Source: Hordeum vulgare subsp. vulgare (lineage: Eukaryota > Streptophyta > Magnoliopsida > Poales > Poaceae). From it: a DNA stretch of 64,000 nt. Position 1 is the stretch's first letter, and the number at the start of each line of letters is the position of its first letter. This document shows positions 35,465-47,026 of this stretch, one piece after another. The stretch covers positions 323,848,581 to 323,912,580 of the forward strand of contig NC_058518.1 in NCBI RefSeq assembly GCF_904849725.1. Reading direction: 5' to 3'. A program made the position numbers and the translations under genes. Under the pieces are notes generated by a model. That model was not told where the DNA came from. It ran no database searches and worked only from the letters and a program-made list of their open reading frames with translations.

Positions 35465-37233
35465 TGTTGGGTAATGTAGAAAAATTCAAAAAATTTCCTA
35501 CGCCATATTCAGATCTTCCTATGGAGAAACCAGCAAGGAGAGAGGGGTCAGAGCATCTTCATACCTTTGAAGATCGCTAAGCGGAAGCGTTGCTAGAACG
35601 CGGTTGATGGAGTCGTACTCGCTGCGATTCATATCGCGATGTGATTCCGATGTAGTGCCAAACCACGGCACCTCCGCGTGCAACACACGTGCAGCCCGGT
35701 GACGTCTCCTGCACCTTGATCCAGCAAGGAGGAGGGAGAGGTTGGGAAGAGCTCCGACAGCACGACGGCGTGGTGGCGATGGAGTGACGAGGTCTCCCAG
35801 CAAAGCTTCGCCAAGCACCATGGGAGACGAGGAAGAAGGGAAGCAAGGCTGCGCCGAGAGAGAGAGAAATTCCCGTGTCTCCAATAGCCAAACCCCCCAC
35901 TATATATAGGGGGAAGGGGAGGGTGACGCCCCATTTAGGGTTCCCACCCCTAAGGGGTGCGACAGCCCTAGATGGGGCAGGAGGTGGCGGCCAGGAGGTG
36001 GAGGAGGGGGTGGCGCACCCCCTGGTGGGTCTTAGGCCCACCAACGCTAGGGTTTCCCCTTCCCTCTCTTGGGCGCCTTGGGCTGGGTGTGGGGGGCGCA
36101 CCAGCCCACCCAGGGGCTGGTTCCCTCTCACACTTGGCCATGTAGCCTCCCGGGGCTGGTGGCCCCTCCCGGTGGGCCTCCGGAACCCTTCCGGTGGTCC
36201 CGACACGTTGCTGGTGGTGCCCGAAACATTTCCGGCGTCCAAACCCATCAATCCTATATATCAATCTTTATCTCTGGACCATTCCAGAGCCCCTTGTGAC
36301 GTCCGGGGTCTCATCCGAGACTCCGAGCAACCTTCGGTAACCTCGTATAACAATTCCCTATAACCCTAGCATCATCGAACCTTAAGTGTGTAGACCCTAT
36401 GGGTTTGGGAAGTATGCAGACATGACCAAGAAACCTCTCCGGCCAATAACCATCAGCGGGGTCTAGATACCCATCGTGGCTCCCACATGTTCCACAATGA
36501 TCTAATCGGATGAACCAAGATGTCAAGGATTCAATCAATCCCGTATACAATTCCCTTTATCTGTTGGTATAGAACTTGCGCGAGATTCGATCGTCGGTAT
36601 CCTTATACCTTGTTCAATATCGTTACCGGTAATTCTCTTTACTCGTTCCGTAGCACATCATCCCGTGACTAACTCCTTAGTCACATTGAGCTCATTATGA
36701 TGATGTTCTACTGAGTGGGCCCAGAGATACCTCTCCGTCACACGGAGTGACAAATCCCGATGTCGATTCGTGCCAACCCAACAGACACTTTCGGAGATAC
36801 CAGTAGTGCACCTTTATAGTCACCCAATTACGTTTTGACGTTTGATACACCCAAAGCACTCCTACGGTATCCGGGAGTTGCACAATCTCACGGTCGAAAG
36901 AAAAGATAGTTGACACTAGAAAAGCTTTAGCATACGAACAACACGATCTAGTGCTATGCTTAGGATTGGGTCTTGTCCATCACATCATTCTCCTAATGAT
37001 GTGATCCCGTTATCAATTACATCCAATGTCCATGATCAGGAAACCATGATCATCTATTGATCAACGAGCTAGCCAACTAGAGGCTTGCTAGGGACACATT
37101 GTGTTCTATTTATTCATACATGTATTACTGTTTCCTGTTAATACAATTATAGCATGAATAATAGACTATTATCATGAAGAAGGAAATATGATAATAACCA
37201 TTTTATTATTGCCTCTAGGGCATATTTCCAACA
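35465..37233 (-). repeat. Angela-2 3' LTR
   Basis: It begins TGTTGGAAATATG at 37233 on the minus strand, just after the polypurine tract GTGGGAGAC (37234-37242), and ends ...CCCAACA at 35465. ORFs called within it are in GC-rich LTR sequence and show no product. Confidence 0.9.
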
Positions 37234-37259
37234 GTCTCCCACTTGCACTAGAGTCAATA

Positions 37260-40200
37260 ATCTAGTTACATTGTGATGAATCGAACACGCATAGCATTGT
37301 GGTGTTGATCATGTTTCGCTCATGAAAGAGGTTTAGTCAACGGGTCTGCAATATTCAGATCCGTGTGTACTTTACAAATATCTATGACATCTCTGGACGT
37401 GGTCCTGGATGGAGTTGTAGCGACATTAGATGTGCTTGGTCTTCCGGTGAAATCTGGGCTCCTTGGCTATGGCAATGGCTCAAGTGTTATCACAGAAGAG
37501 TGTCATCGGACGTGAAACGCTTGGAACCACTCCAAGTTCGGTGATGAACTCCTTCATCCAGATCAGTTCATGAGCTGCTTCCGAAGCAGCTATATACCCT
37601 GCTTCACATGTAGATGCTGCCACGACGTCTTACTTGCTGCTGCACCAGCTCATTGCCCCATCATTCAAAACATACACGTATCCGGTTTGTGACTTAGAGT
37701 CATCTGGATCTGTGTCGAAGCTAGCATCGGTGTAACCCTTTACGACGACCTCTTCGTCACCTCCATAAACGAGAAACATCTCCTTAGTCCTTTTTAGGTA
37801 CTTAAGGATATTCTTGACCGCTGTCCAGTGTTCCATACCGGGATCACTTTGGTACCTCCCTACCAAACTTATAGCAAGGTTTATATCAGGTCTAGTACAC
37901 AACATTGCATACATTAGAGATCCCACGGCTGAAGCATAGGGGACAATACTCATCTTCTCTCTATCTGCTGCCGTGGTCGGTGACTGAGTCTTACTCAATC
38001 TCTTACCTTGCAAAACTGGCAAGAACCCCTTCTTTGAGTTTTCCATATTGAACTTCTTCTATATCTTGTCAAGGTATGTACTTTGTGAAAGAACTATGAG
38101 GCATCTTGATTTATCTCTATAGATCTTGATGTCTATTATGTATGCAGCTTCTCCAAGGTCCTTCATTGAAAAACTCTTGTTCCAGTAGGCCTTTATGCTC
38201 TCCAATAACTCTATATTATTCCCCATCAATAATATATCATCCACATATAGTATGTGAAAAGCTATAGAGCTCCCACTCACTTTGTTGTACAAACAGGCTT
38301 CTCCATAAACCTGTATGAACCCAAACGCTTTAATCACCTCATTAAAGCGAATGTTCCATCTCCGAGATGCTTGCACCAGCCCATAGATGGAGCGCTAGAT
38401 CTTGCATACCTTGTTAGCACTCTCAGGATCGACGAAACCTTCTGGTTGCATCATATACAACTCTTCCTTGAGATACCCGTTAAGGAACGTTGTTTTGATG
38501 CCCATTTGCCAAATTTCATAATCATGAAAAGCGGCAATTGCTAACATGATTCAGACTGACTTCAGCTTCGCTACGGGAGATAAAGCCTCATCGTAGTCAA
38601 CTCCTTGAATTTGTCATAAACCCTTTGCGACAAGTCGAGCTTTATAAACGGTCACATTACTGTTTGCGTCAGTCTTCTTCTTGAAGATCCATTTATTTTC
38701 TATGGCTCGCCTGATCATCGGGCAAGTCCACCAAAGTCCATACTTTGTTCTCATACATGGATCCTATCTTGGATTTCATGGCCTCAAGCCATTTGTTGGA
38801 ATTCGGGCCCGCCATTGCTTCTTCATAGTTTGAAGGTTCATCGTTTTCTAACAACATGATTCCCATCACAGGGTTGCTGTACCACTCTGGTGCGGAACGT
38901 ACCCTTGTGGACGTTCGTGGTTCAGTAGCAACTTGATCCGAAGCTTCATGATCATCATCATTAACTTCCTCTTCAGTTGGCGTAGGCGCCATAGGAACAA
39001 TTTCCCACGCTGCGCTACTCTCTGGTTCGGGAGGGGGTACAATTACCTCATGAAGTTCTACTTTCCTCCCACTTACTTCTTTCGAGAGAAACTCTTTCTC
39101 TAGAAAGGATCCGTACTTGGCAACAAAGATTTTACCTTCGGATCTAAGATAGAAGGTATACCCAATAGTTTCGTTAGGGTATCCTATGAATACGCACTTC
39201 TCTGCTTTGGGTTCGAGATTTTCTGGTTGTAGTTTCTTCACATAAGCATCGCAACCCCAAACTTTTAGAAACGAGAGCTTAGGTTTCCTGCCAAACCATA
39301 ATTCATACGGTGTCGTCTCAACGGATTTAGACGGTGCCCTATTTAAAGTGAATGCTGCAGTTTCCAATGCATATCTGCAAAATGATAGCGGTAAGTCGGT
39401 AAGAGACATCATAGATCGCACCATATCTAATAAAGTGCGATTACGACGTTCAGACACTCCATTACGTTGCGATGTGCCAGGCAGCGTTAGTTGTGAAACA
39501 ATTCCACATTTCCTTAGGTGTGTGCCAAACTCGTGACTAAAATATTCTCCTCCACGATCATATCGTAGACACTTTATTTTCTTGTCACGTTGATTCTCAA
39601 CCTCACTCTGAAATTCCTTGAACTTTCAAACGTTTTAGATTTGTGCTTCATCAAGTAGATATACCCATACCTACTCAAATCATCGGTGAGAGTGAGAACA
39701 TAATGATAGCCACCGCGAGCTTCAACGTTCATTGGACCACACACATTAGTATGTATTATTTCCAATAAGTCGGTTGCTCTCTCCATTATTCCTGAGAATG
39801 GAGTCTTAGTCATCTTGCCCATGAGGCACGGTTCGCATGTGTCAAATGATTCAAAGTCAAGAGACTCCAACAGTCCATCAGTATGGAGTTTCTTCATGCG
39901 CTTAACACCGATATGACCAAGGCGGCAGTGCCACAAGTATGTGGGACTATCATTGTCAACTTTATATCTTTTGGTATTCACACTATGAATATGTGTAACA
40001 TCACGATCGAGATTCATCAAGATTAAACCATTCACCAGCGGAGCATGACCATAAAACATATTACTCGTATAAATAGAACAACCATTATTCTCTGACTTAA
40101 ATGAGTAGCCGTCTCGCATTAAACAAGACCCTGATACAATGTTCATGCTCAAAGCTGGTACTAAATAACAATTATTAAGATTTAAAACTAATCCCGAAAG

Positions 40201-40419
40201 TAGATGTAGAGGCAGCGTGCCGACGGCGATCACATCAACCTTGGAGCCATTCCCGACGCGCATCGTCACCTCGTCCATAGCCAGCCTCCGTTTATTCTGC
40301 AGTTCCTGCTTCGAGTTGCAAATGTGAGCAACAACACCGGTATCAAATATCCAGGAGCTACTACGAGCGCTGGTAAGGTACACATCAATAACATGCATAT
40401 CACATATACCTTTGACGTT
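37260..40419 (-). pseudogene. pol: Angela-2 pol: protease, integrase, reverse transcriptase, RNase H
   Basis: Protease has SWIFDTGVVAHICNS near 40340, with the catalytic DTG kept. GAG-pre-integrase WHCRLGHIGVKRM follows near 39930. The integrase core reads IHTNVCGP, with asparagine for the first catalytic aspartate, then YDRGGEY and NGVSERRNRTL. Reverse transcriptase YVDDILLMGN is near 38240. RNase H has YTDASFDTDPDDSKSQTGY near 37720, followed by a TAA at SSK where a glutamine codon is expected. At least four frameshifts or stops (near 39620, 38690, 38380, 38055, 37630) separate the pieces. The copy is inactive. Confidence 0.85.
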
Positions 40420-41252
40420 GCCGGCCTTCTTATCTGCTAAGTACTTGGGGCAGTTCCGGTTCCAGTGACCTTTTCCCTTGTAATAGAAGCACTCAGTCTC
40501 AGGCTTGGGTCCATTCTGTTTCTTCTTCCCGGCATCTGGCTTACCAGGCGCGACAACGGCTTTGCCGTCTTTCTTGAAGTTCTTCTTACCCTTGCCCTTC
40601 TTGAAACTGGTGGTCTTGTTGACCATCAAAACTTGATGCTCCTTCTTGATTTCTACTTCTGCAGATTTCAGCATCGAGTACAACTCGGGAATGGTCTTCT
40701 CCATCCCTTGCTTGTTGTAGTTCAGCACAAAACCCTTGTATCTTGGTGGGAGAGACTAGAGGATTCTGTCAATTACAACGTCATCCGGAAGTTCGACTCC
40801 AAGCTGAGTCAGACGACCCTGCAACCCAGACATTCTGAGTATATGCTGACTAACAGAACTGTTCTCCTCCATCTTGCAGCTAAATAACTTATCGGAGACT
40901 TCATATCTCTCGACCCGGGCATGAGCTTGAAAAACCAGCTTCAGCTCCTGGAACATCTCATATGCTCCCTGTTGCTCAAAACGCCTTTGGAGTCCCGGTT
41001 CTAAACTGTATAGCATGCCACACCTAACCAGAGAGTAGTCATCACTCCGTGCTTGCCAGACATTCTGAACATCTTGGGTTGCCGCGGGAACAGGAGGGTC
41101 ACCTAGCAACGTATCAAGGACATAATCCTTCTTGGATGCAATTAGGACGAGCTTCAAGTTGCGGACCCAGTCCGCATAGTTGCTACCATCATCTTTCAGC
41201 TTGTTTTCTCTAGGAAAGCGTTGAAATTGAGGTTGACAGGTGCATTGGCCAT
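40420..41252 (-). pseudogene. gag: Angela-2 gag
   Basis: It starts at the ATG at 41252. The capsid part (DYSLVRCGMLYSLEPGLQRRFEQQ) is open from 41157. A stop near 40756 and a frame change lead to the segment ending in the zinc knuckle CFYYKGKGHWNRNCPKYL near 40460-40500. The second knuckle cysteine is replaced by tyrosine (CFYC in Angela-1, CFYY here), which should weaken RNA binding. Confidence 0.8.
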
Positions 41253-41914
41253 TGGATCTACAATATTTGTAAAGACAACTTTTAGACTAAGTTCATGATA
41301 ATTAAGTTCATCTAATCAAATTATGTATGAACTCCCACTTAAATCGGCATCCCTCTAGTCATCTAAGTGATACATTATCCATGTCGACTAACCCGTGTCC
41401 GATCATCACGTGAGATGGACTAGTCGTCGATGGTGAGCATCTTCATGCTGATCGTATTCAACCATACGACTCATGTTCGACCTTTCGTCTCTCGTATTCG
41501 AGGTCATGTTTGTACATGCTAAGTTCGTCGAGTCAACCTAAGTGTTTCGCGTGTGTAAATCTAGCTTACACCTATTGTATGCGAACGTTAGAATCTATCA
41601 CACCTGATCATCACGTGGTGCTTTGAGACAATGATCCTTCGCAACAGTGCACACTTAGGGGAATACGTTCTCGAAATTTTATGAGGGATCATCTTATTAT
41701 GCTACCGTCGTCCTAAGCAATAAGATGAAAAACATGATAAACATCACATGCGATCATATAGTGACATGATATGGCCATTGTCATCTTTGCTCCTTCAATC
41801 TCCATATTCGGGCATCGCATGATCATCATCGTCACCGACGTGACACCATGATCTCCATCATCATGATCTCCATCATCGTGTCTTCGTGAAGTTGTCACGC
41901 CAACTACTACTACA

Positions 41915-42012
<98 letters not shown>

Positions 42013-42616
42013 GGCTAACCGTTAGCAATGAAGTAAAAGTAGTAAACACATGGCGTTGCATCTCATACAATAAATTAAGACAACTCCTATGGCTCCTGCC
42101 GGTTGTCATACTCATCGACATGCAAGTCGTGAATCCTATTACAAGAACATGATCATCTCATACATCACACATGTAACATCACATCCGTTGTCCATATCAC
42201 ATCACATGTCAAACCCTGCAAAAACAAGTTAGACGTCCTCTAATTGTTGTTGCAAGTTTTACGTGGCTGATTTGGGTTTCTAGCAAGAACGCCTTCTTAC
42301 CTACGTGACAGACACAACGATGATATGCCAAAGGTATTTACCCTTCATAAGGACCCTTTTCATCAAATCCAATCCGATTAGAGTGGGAGAGACAAACACC
42401 CGCTAGCCACCTTATGCACTGTGTGCATGTTAGCCAGTGGAACCTGTCTCACGTAAGCGTACGTGTAAGGTCGGTCCGGGCCGCTTCATACCACAATACT
42501 GCCGGAAAAGAATAAGACTAGTAGTGGCAAGCAATTGACAAAATCAGCGCACACAATCTTTTTTGTGTTCTACTCGTGCAAAGAATCTACGCATAGAAAA
42601 CCTAGCTCGGATGCAC
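41253..42616 (-). other. Angela-2 leader with degenerate primer binding site
   Basis: About 1.36 kb between the 5' LTR and gag has no ORF with coding character. It contains the long trinucleotide array at 41915-42012. The PBS next to the LTR (gctcggatgcac, 42605-42616) is a mutated form of the usual gctctgataccac, so priming would be poor today. Confidence 0.7.
41915..42012. repeat. (ACT)n/(AGT)n microsatellite, about 32 units
   Basis: Uninterrupted actactact... runs for about 98 bases, with an imperfect start from 41903. On the element's sense strand it is (AGT)n in the untranslated leader. It yields spurious poly-Ser and poly-Leu frames. Confidence 0.95.
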
Positions 42617-44388
42617 TGTAGCGTAACGTAGTAAAATTCAAATTTTTTCCTACGCCATATTCAGATCTTCCTATGGAGAAATCAGCAACGAGAGAGGGGT
42701 GAGAGGATCTTCATACCTTTGAATATCGCTAAGTGGAAGCATTGCTAGAACACGGTTGATGGAGTCGTACTCGCTGTGATTCAGATCGCGATGTGATTCC
42801 GATCTAGTGCCGAACCACGACACCTCCGCGTTCAACACACGTGCAGCCCGGTGACGTCTCCTGCACCTTGATCCATCAAGGAGGAGGGAGAGGTTGGGGA
42901 AGAGCTCTGGCAACACGACGGCGTGGTGGCGATGGAGCGACGAGGTCTCGCGGCAGGGCTTCGCCAAGCACCGTGGGAGACGAGGAAGAAGAGAAGCAGG
43001 GCTGCGCACGCGAGAGAGAAATTCCCATGTCTCCAATGGCCAAAACACCCACTATATATAGGAGGAAGGGGAGGGTGGCGCCCCCTTTAGGGTTCCCACC
43101 CCTAAGGGGTGCGGCAGCCCTAGATGGGGTAGGAGGTGGCGGCCAAGAGGTGGAGGAGGGGGTGGCGCACCCCCTAGTGGGCCTTAGGCCCACCAGCGCT
43201 AGGGTTTCCCCCCTTCCCTCTCTGGGGCGCCTTGGGCTGGGTGTGAGGGGCGCACCAGCCCACCCAGGGGCTGGTTCCCTCTCACACTTGGCCCATGTAG
43301 CCTCCCGGGGCTGGTGGCCCCTCCCGGTGGGCCCCCGGAACACTTTCGATGGTCCCGACACGTTACCGGTGGTGCCCGAAACATTTCTGGCGTCCAAACC
43401 CATCCATCGTATATATCAATCTTTATCTCCGGACCATTCTGGAGGTCCTCGTGACGTCCAAGATCTCATACGGGAATCCAAACAACCTTCGGTAACCTCG
43501 TATAACAATTCCCTATAACCCTAGCATCATCGAACCTTAAGTGTGTAGACCCTATGGGTTCAGGAAGTATGCAGACATGATCGAGACACCTCTCCGGCCA
43601 ATAACCATCAGTGGGGTCTAGATACCCATGGTGGATCCCACATGTTCCACGATGATCTCATCGAATGAACCACAATGTGAAGGATTCAATCAATCCCGTA
43701 TACAATTCCCTTTGTCTGTCGGTATAGAACTTGCCCGAGATTCGATCGTCGGTATCCTTATACCTTGTTCAATATCATTACCGGTAATTCTCTTTACTCG
43801 TTCCGTAGCACATCATCCCGTGACTAACTCCTTAGTCACATTGAGCTTATTATGATGATGTTCTACCAAGTGGGCCCAGAGATACCTCTCCGTCACACGG
43901 AGTGACAAATCCCGATCTCGATTCGTGCCAACCCAACAGACACTTTCGGAGATACCCGTAGTGCACCTTTATAGTCACCCAGTTACGTTTTGACATTTTA
44001 TACACCCAAAGCACTCCTACGGTATCCGGGAGTTGCACAATCTCACGGTCGAAGGAAACGATACTTGACATTAGAAAAGCTTTAGCATACGAACAACACG
44101 ATCTAGTGGTATGCTTAGGATTGGGTCTTGTCCATCACATCATTCTACTAATGATGTGATCCCGTTATCAATGACATCCAATGTCCATGATCAGGAAACC
44201 ATGATCATCTATTGATCAACGAGCTAGCCAACTAGAGGCTTGCTAGGGACACATTGTGATCTATTTATTCACACATGTATTACTGTTTCCTCTTAATATA
44301 ATTATAGCATGAACAATAGACAATTATCATGAACAAGGAAATATGATAATAACCATTTTATTATTGTCTCTAGGGCATATTTCCAACA
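42617..44388 (-). repeat. Angela-2 5' LTR
   Basis: It pairs with 35465-37233 over 1772 bp, starting TGTTGGAAATATG at 44388 on the minus strand. The PBS-side end is mutated (tgtagcgtaacg against tgttgggtaatg in the other LTR). Confidence 0.9.
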
Positions 44389-45855
44389 CTGGCCATATTC
44401 TAACGACTTAGAGTCGATTTCTACGGTCGTAATCCTCCCATCCTGGCTCGGTGAAGTTTAGGGTCTCAAGGAACATAGGATGTGGGCGAACAATTATCAT
44501 CTTATCTCTAAGCACATTCCTTAGATGCCAGTAGTTCGACCTCTAACTTGGGACGACATCACCTTATCTCATCAAAGATACCATCTCACATGGGTCAACT
44601 TCATACGACTCACGCTAGTCAACTCTAGGGTTGAGGGGAGAACTAATCCCAAACACTACAAGTATGTCATAGCTATGATGCTCACACATTCTTATGCAAG
44701 AAACTTGGGAAGGCCTACAAGCTCCCAAGCTTGAATTTAAGACAACACAATTCTAAATGTCTAGCTAGATTACTTGATGGTCATGGCACTGCATTACTAT
44801 ATTAAGGAAACACACAGTATACCAATCCAATATCTTGTTTCCTTTCTATGAATCCGATCAATCATTTCTAGACCCATCACTCCTACAAATCCAATATTGA
44901 TGGGGTTCTACAAAATCTCTTTAAAGTCCTCCTAATTCACATATCATTGCAAGGTTTACATCACAGTATGTACACCAATTTCCAATATCACGACCATCTA
45001 ATCTCCTAGGCCAGTCCACATAGGTTCGTAAATCAATTTGACAACTCCAAGTATACGCACTCACTATCCACCGAGAAGCATGGTATCATGATCGATATTA
45101 TCGGGCTAAATCCAATTCACTCCAAACCATGTGGCCTCATATATCATCAATAGTCTATCGGTCTACCCATTTAAATCCAATCTCAAGTTCAATAAGAACT
45201 CTTGCTCGACATTCCAAGTCATTTTAGTAAAAGTAGCAAGTCAAGCCAACTACGTACTAAAGTCAGGTATACCACCAAGAATTTAATGTGTGCGATCATA
45301 ATCGTCCTACTAAATCCAACCTTACTCCAGGAATATGTAGGTTATGCTACTAGATCATCTTGTTCCACCAAGTTCACCTACCTCTATAAGTGTCTAATGA
45401 TCCACCAAAATAGTCTAGCTATATCTTGAAGACAACCATCATCAATCTTTTCCTAACACTCTCATATCCGAGAACGGTCCTTCTCATGGCATGAGGGTTA
45501 TGGTGCTATCTTAAGATTGAAGGATACTTGTTCACTGCGATCACCCGTTCCATAAGGAACCCGGTGCTAAGCGGAGTTTATCGGGGATCTACCGGTGTTT
45601 TGGCAAGTCCGTGTACTAGACACGCGACCAAAATACTTGAGCCGGAAAGGCTTGTGGAGGTTAGTGTGGTCTAGTGAGGTTTTTCCAATCTTGAGGGAAA
45701 AGCATCACTACTACGGGTTGCGTGTGGTTAAACATGGCATAGTCAGTGTCTTCAGTGTCAGTCGTCCTTCGAAGTGGATTCCTTGGTGCATCTTGTCTTG
45801 CCGATCTTCTGTTGTCGAGAGAGTGAAGGAGAGGGAGTAGCATAGAAGGAAGCAT
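44389..45855 (-). pseudogene. LARD-BC internal domain: second-ORF relic and noncoding sequence
   Basis: The sequence rejoins 35464 across Angela-2. A minus-strand ORF starts at the ATG at 45855 (MLPSMLLPLL) and runs 64 codons. Its ATG directly follows an acceptor-like AAAACCCTTAG, just as in LARD-A at 10392, so it is the positional equivalent of that ORF. Protein similarity is weak by eye. From about 45640 down to 44389 I see no coding sequence or recognisable motif. Confidence 0.4.
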
Positions 45856-46083
45856 CTAAGGGTTTTAGCGCAATCAAACAAGCGTTGGAAAGTCAACTTA
45901 AACAAGTGCCAAAATCATTTCAAACATCAAAATAAGACAGGTGATATAACGGCATGCTTGTTTCTCAACAAAAGTGCGACTTATGTCAAAGCACAAACAA
46001 CAAATACCAACAACACACAACACGGTCCTTTCGAACCATTTCACGGACTCGACTTCGCATAGGGGATTTACGACTCATGCTAC
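45856..46083 (-). other. Candidate intron in LARD-BC
   Basis: It starts GTAGCATGAGTC at 46083 on the minus strand and ends TTAG before the ATG at 45855. The first ~90 bases share phrases with the LARD-A candidate intron (GAAGTCGAGT.CGTG.AATGGTTC). Confidence 0.45.
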
Positions 46084-47010
46084 CCTAGGGTTCTCGGACT
46101 CGACAGTTGTGATTGCCTCGTGCTCCGGGGAGGAGTCTGCTAAGTCTTCTAGACCTTCTCAAGGGGTTGCCACTTCTCTTGTTGTTTCTCGCCAAACGCC
46201 TCGGGTTGAGTTGAAAGGATCATTGATGGCTTTCGTCTAGAAAGTTGCTGACGAAGGTCGTTCTTCATGGCTGTCATTGACAGGGTCTTCTGTTGTCTTC
46301 ATGATCCTGTCACTGTCTTCTTGTCTGCTGAGGTTTCGAGAGTCTCAAGTGGACATCTTCATGCATCTATGTCTGCAAGACATGATAGAGTTCTGATCTA
46401 TCAATCATACTGATTGCGATATCGGCACCTAGAGCGGGGATGAAGAGAACCGTCTTCCTTCTCACCAAGGTGAGGCGGACCAAATGGCGAGGTTCTCATC
46501 CACCGGTGGTGGTCGACACAATCCTTATTATTGACAGGGTCGCTCTATTAGTGATGCAGATCACGGTTTGCATATATTATGTCCAGATTATTGTAGGTGT
46601 AAGTGGCATCACTCTGGAACAGCGCCGGGGTGTTGCCATCTTCTAAGCCTCGAGGTCTTGTTCCTCTTGGAGGTTCTTCTGTTAGCGTCGCCTGGTAGTA
46701 GAGTTGTCTTGTGTCCTTCAGCACAGGAGTAATTGCTCGGAATGGTTGCTTCCTCCCAAGTTGCTCAAGAGGATTTTAAGTAATCCCATGGTCAGGAATA
46801 AGGGTGCTAGTGGCTACTTGCAAGTTTTGAAGATGCAGACGAGGGGTGTCAAGAAAATAAAAGTGGGGGTGCTAAGGCAAAACCTTGCTTCCTTTGAAAA
46901 TTTAGGAGAGGTGAGAAAGATATAGGTTTGTAAATACTTTTGAAAAGTCTGGAAAGCAGTTTTATCCTAATTAACGTTCGTGCTAACTAAGGCTTCCTAC
47001 AGTCAGGATG
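46084..47010 (-). pseudogene. LARD-BC leader and gag-like relic
   Basis: After the PBS, the leader (TGTAGGAAGCCTTAGTTAGC on the minus strand near 46990) matches LARD-D at 62883-62902. An AGATGGCAAC near 46648 resembles the gag start of copy A (AGATGGCCAC). The following frame is broken and the conserved EYHVDVVVKA core was not found. The coding part is either decayed or belongs to a diverged subfamily. Confidence 0.4.
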
Positions 47011-47022
47011 GCTCTGATACCA
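47011..47022 (-). other. Primer binding site of LARD-BC, tRNA-Met type
   Basis: The minus strand reads TGGTATCAGAGC, a perfect match to the usual initiator tRNA-Met site, four bases (GAGC) after the LTR end. Confidence 0.85.
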
Positions 47023-47026
47023 GCTC

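Larger units (their letters stand above)
35465..44388 (-). mobile_element. Angela/BARE/WIS-type Copia element (Angela-2), complete but mutated
   Basis: The 8.9 kb element inserted in the LARD-BC internal domain. Its LTRs of 1769 and 1772 bp begin on the minus strand with TGTTGGAAATATGCCCTAGAG, the BARE/WIS/Angela signature. Flanks are ctggt (35460-35464) and ctggc (44389-44393), a target duplication with one change. The internal order on the minus strand is leader, gag, protease, integrase, reverse transcriptase, RNase H. Confidence 0.9.

Noticed and set aside
35577..36363. ORFs of 120-220 codons on both strands, repeated at 42671-43518
   Set aside because: Both sets lie at equivalent places in the two Angela-2 LTRs, in GC-rich untranslated sequence, and show low-complexity Pro/Gly/Arg composition.
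41873..42152. Poly-serine and poly-leucine ORFs
   Set aside because: They are simple translations of the trinucleotide microsatellite.
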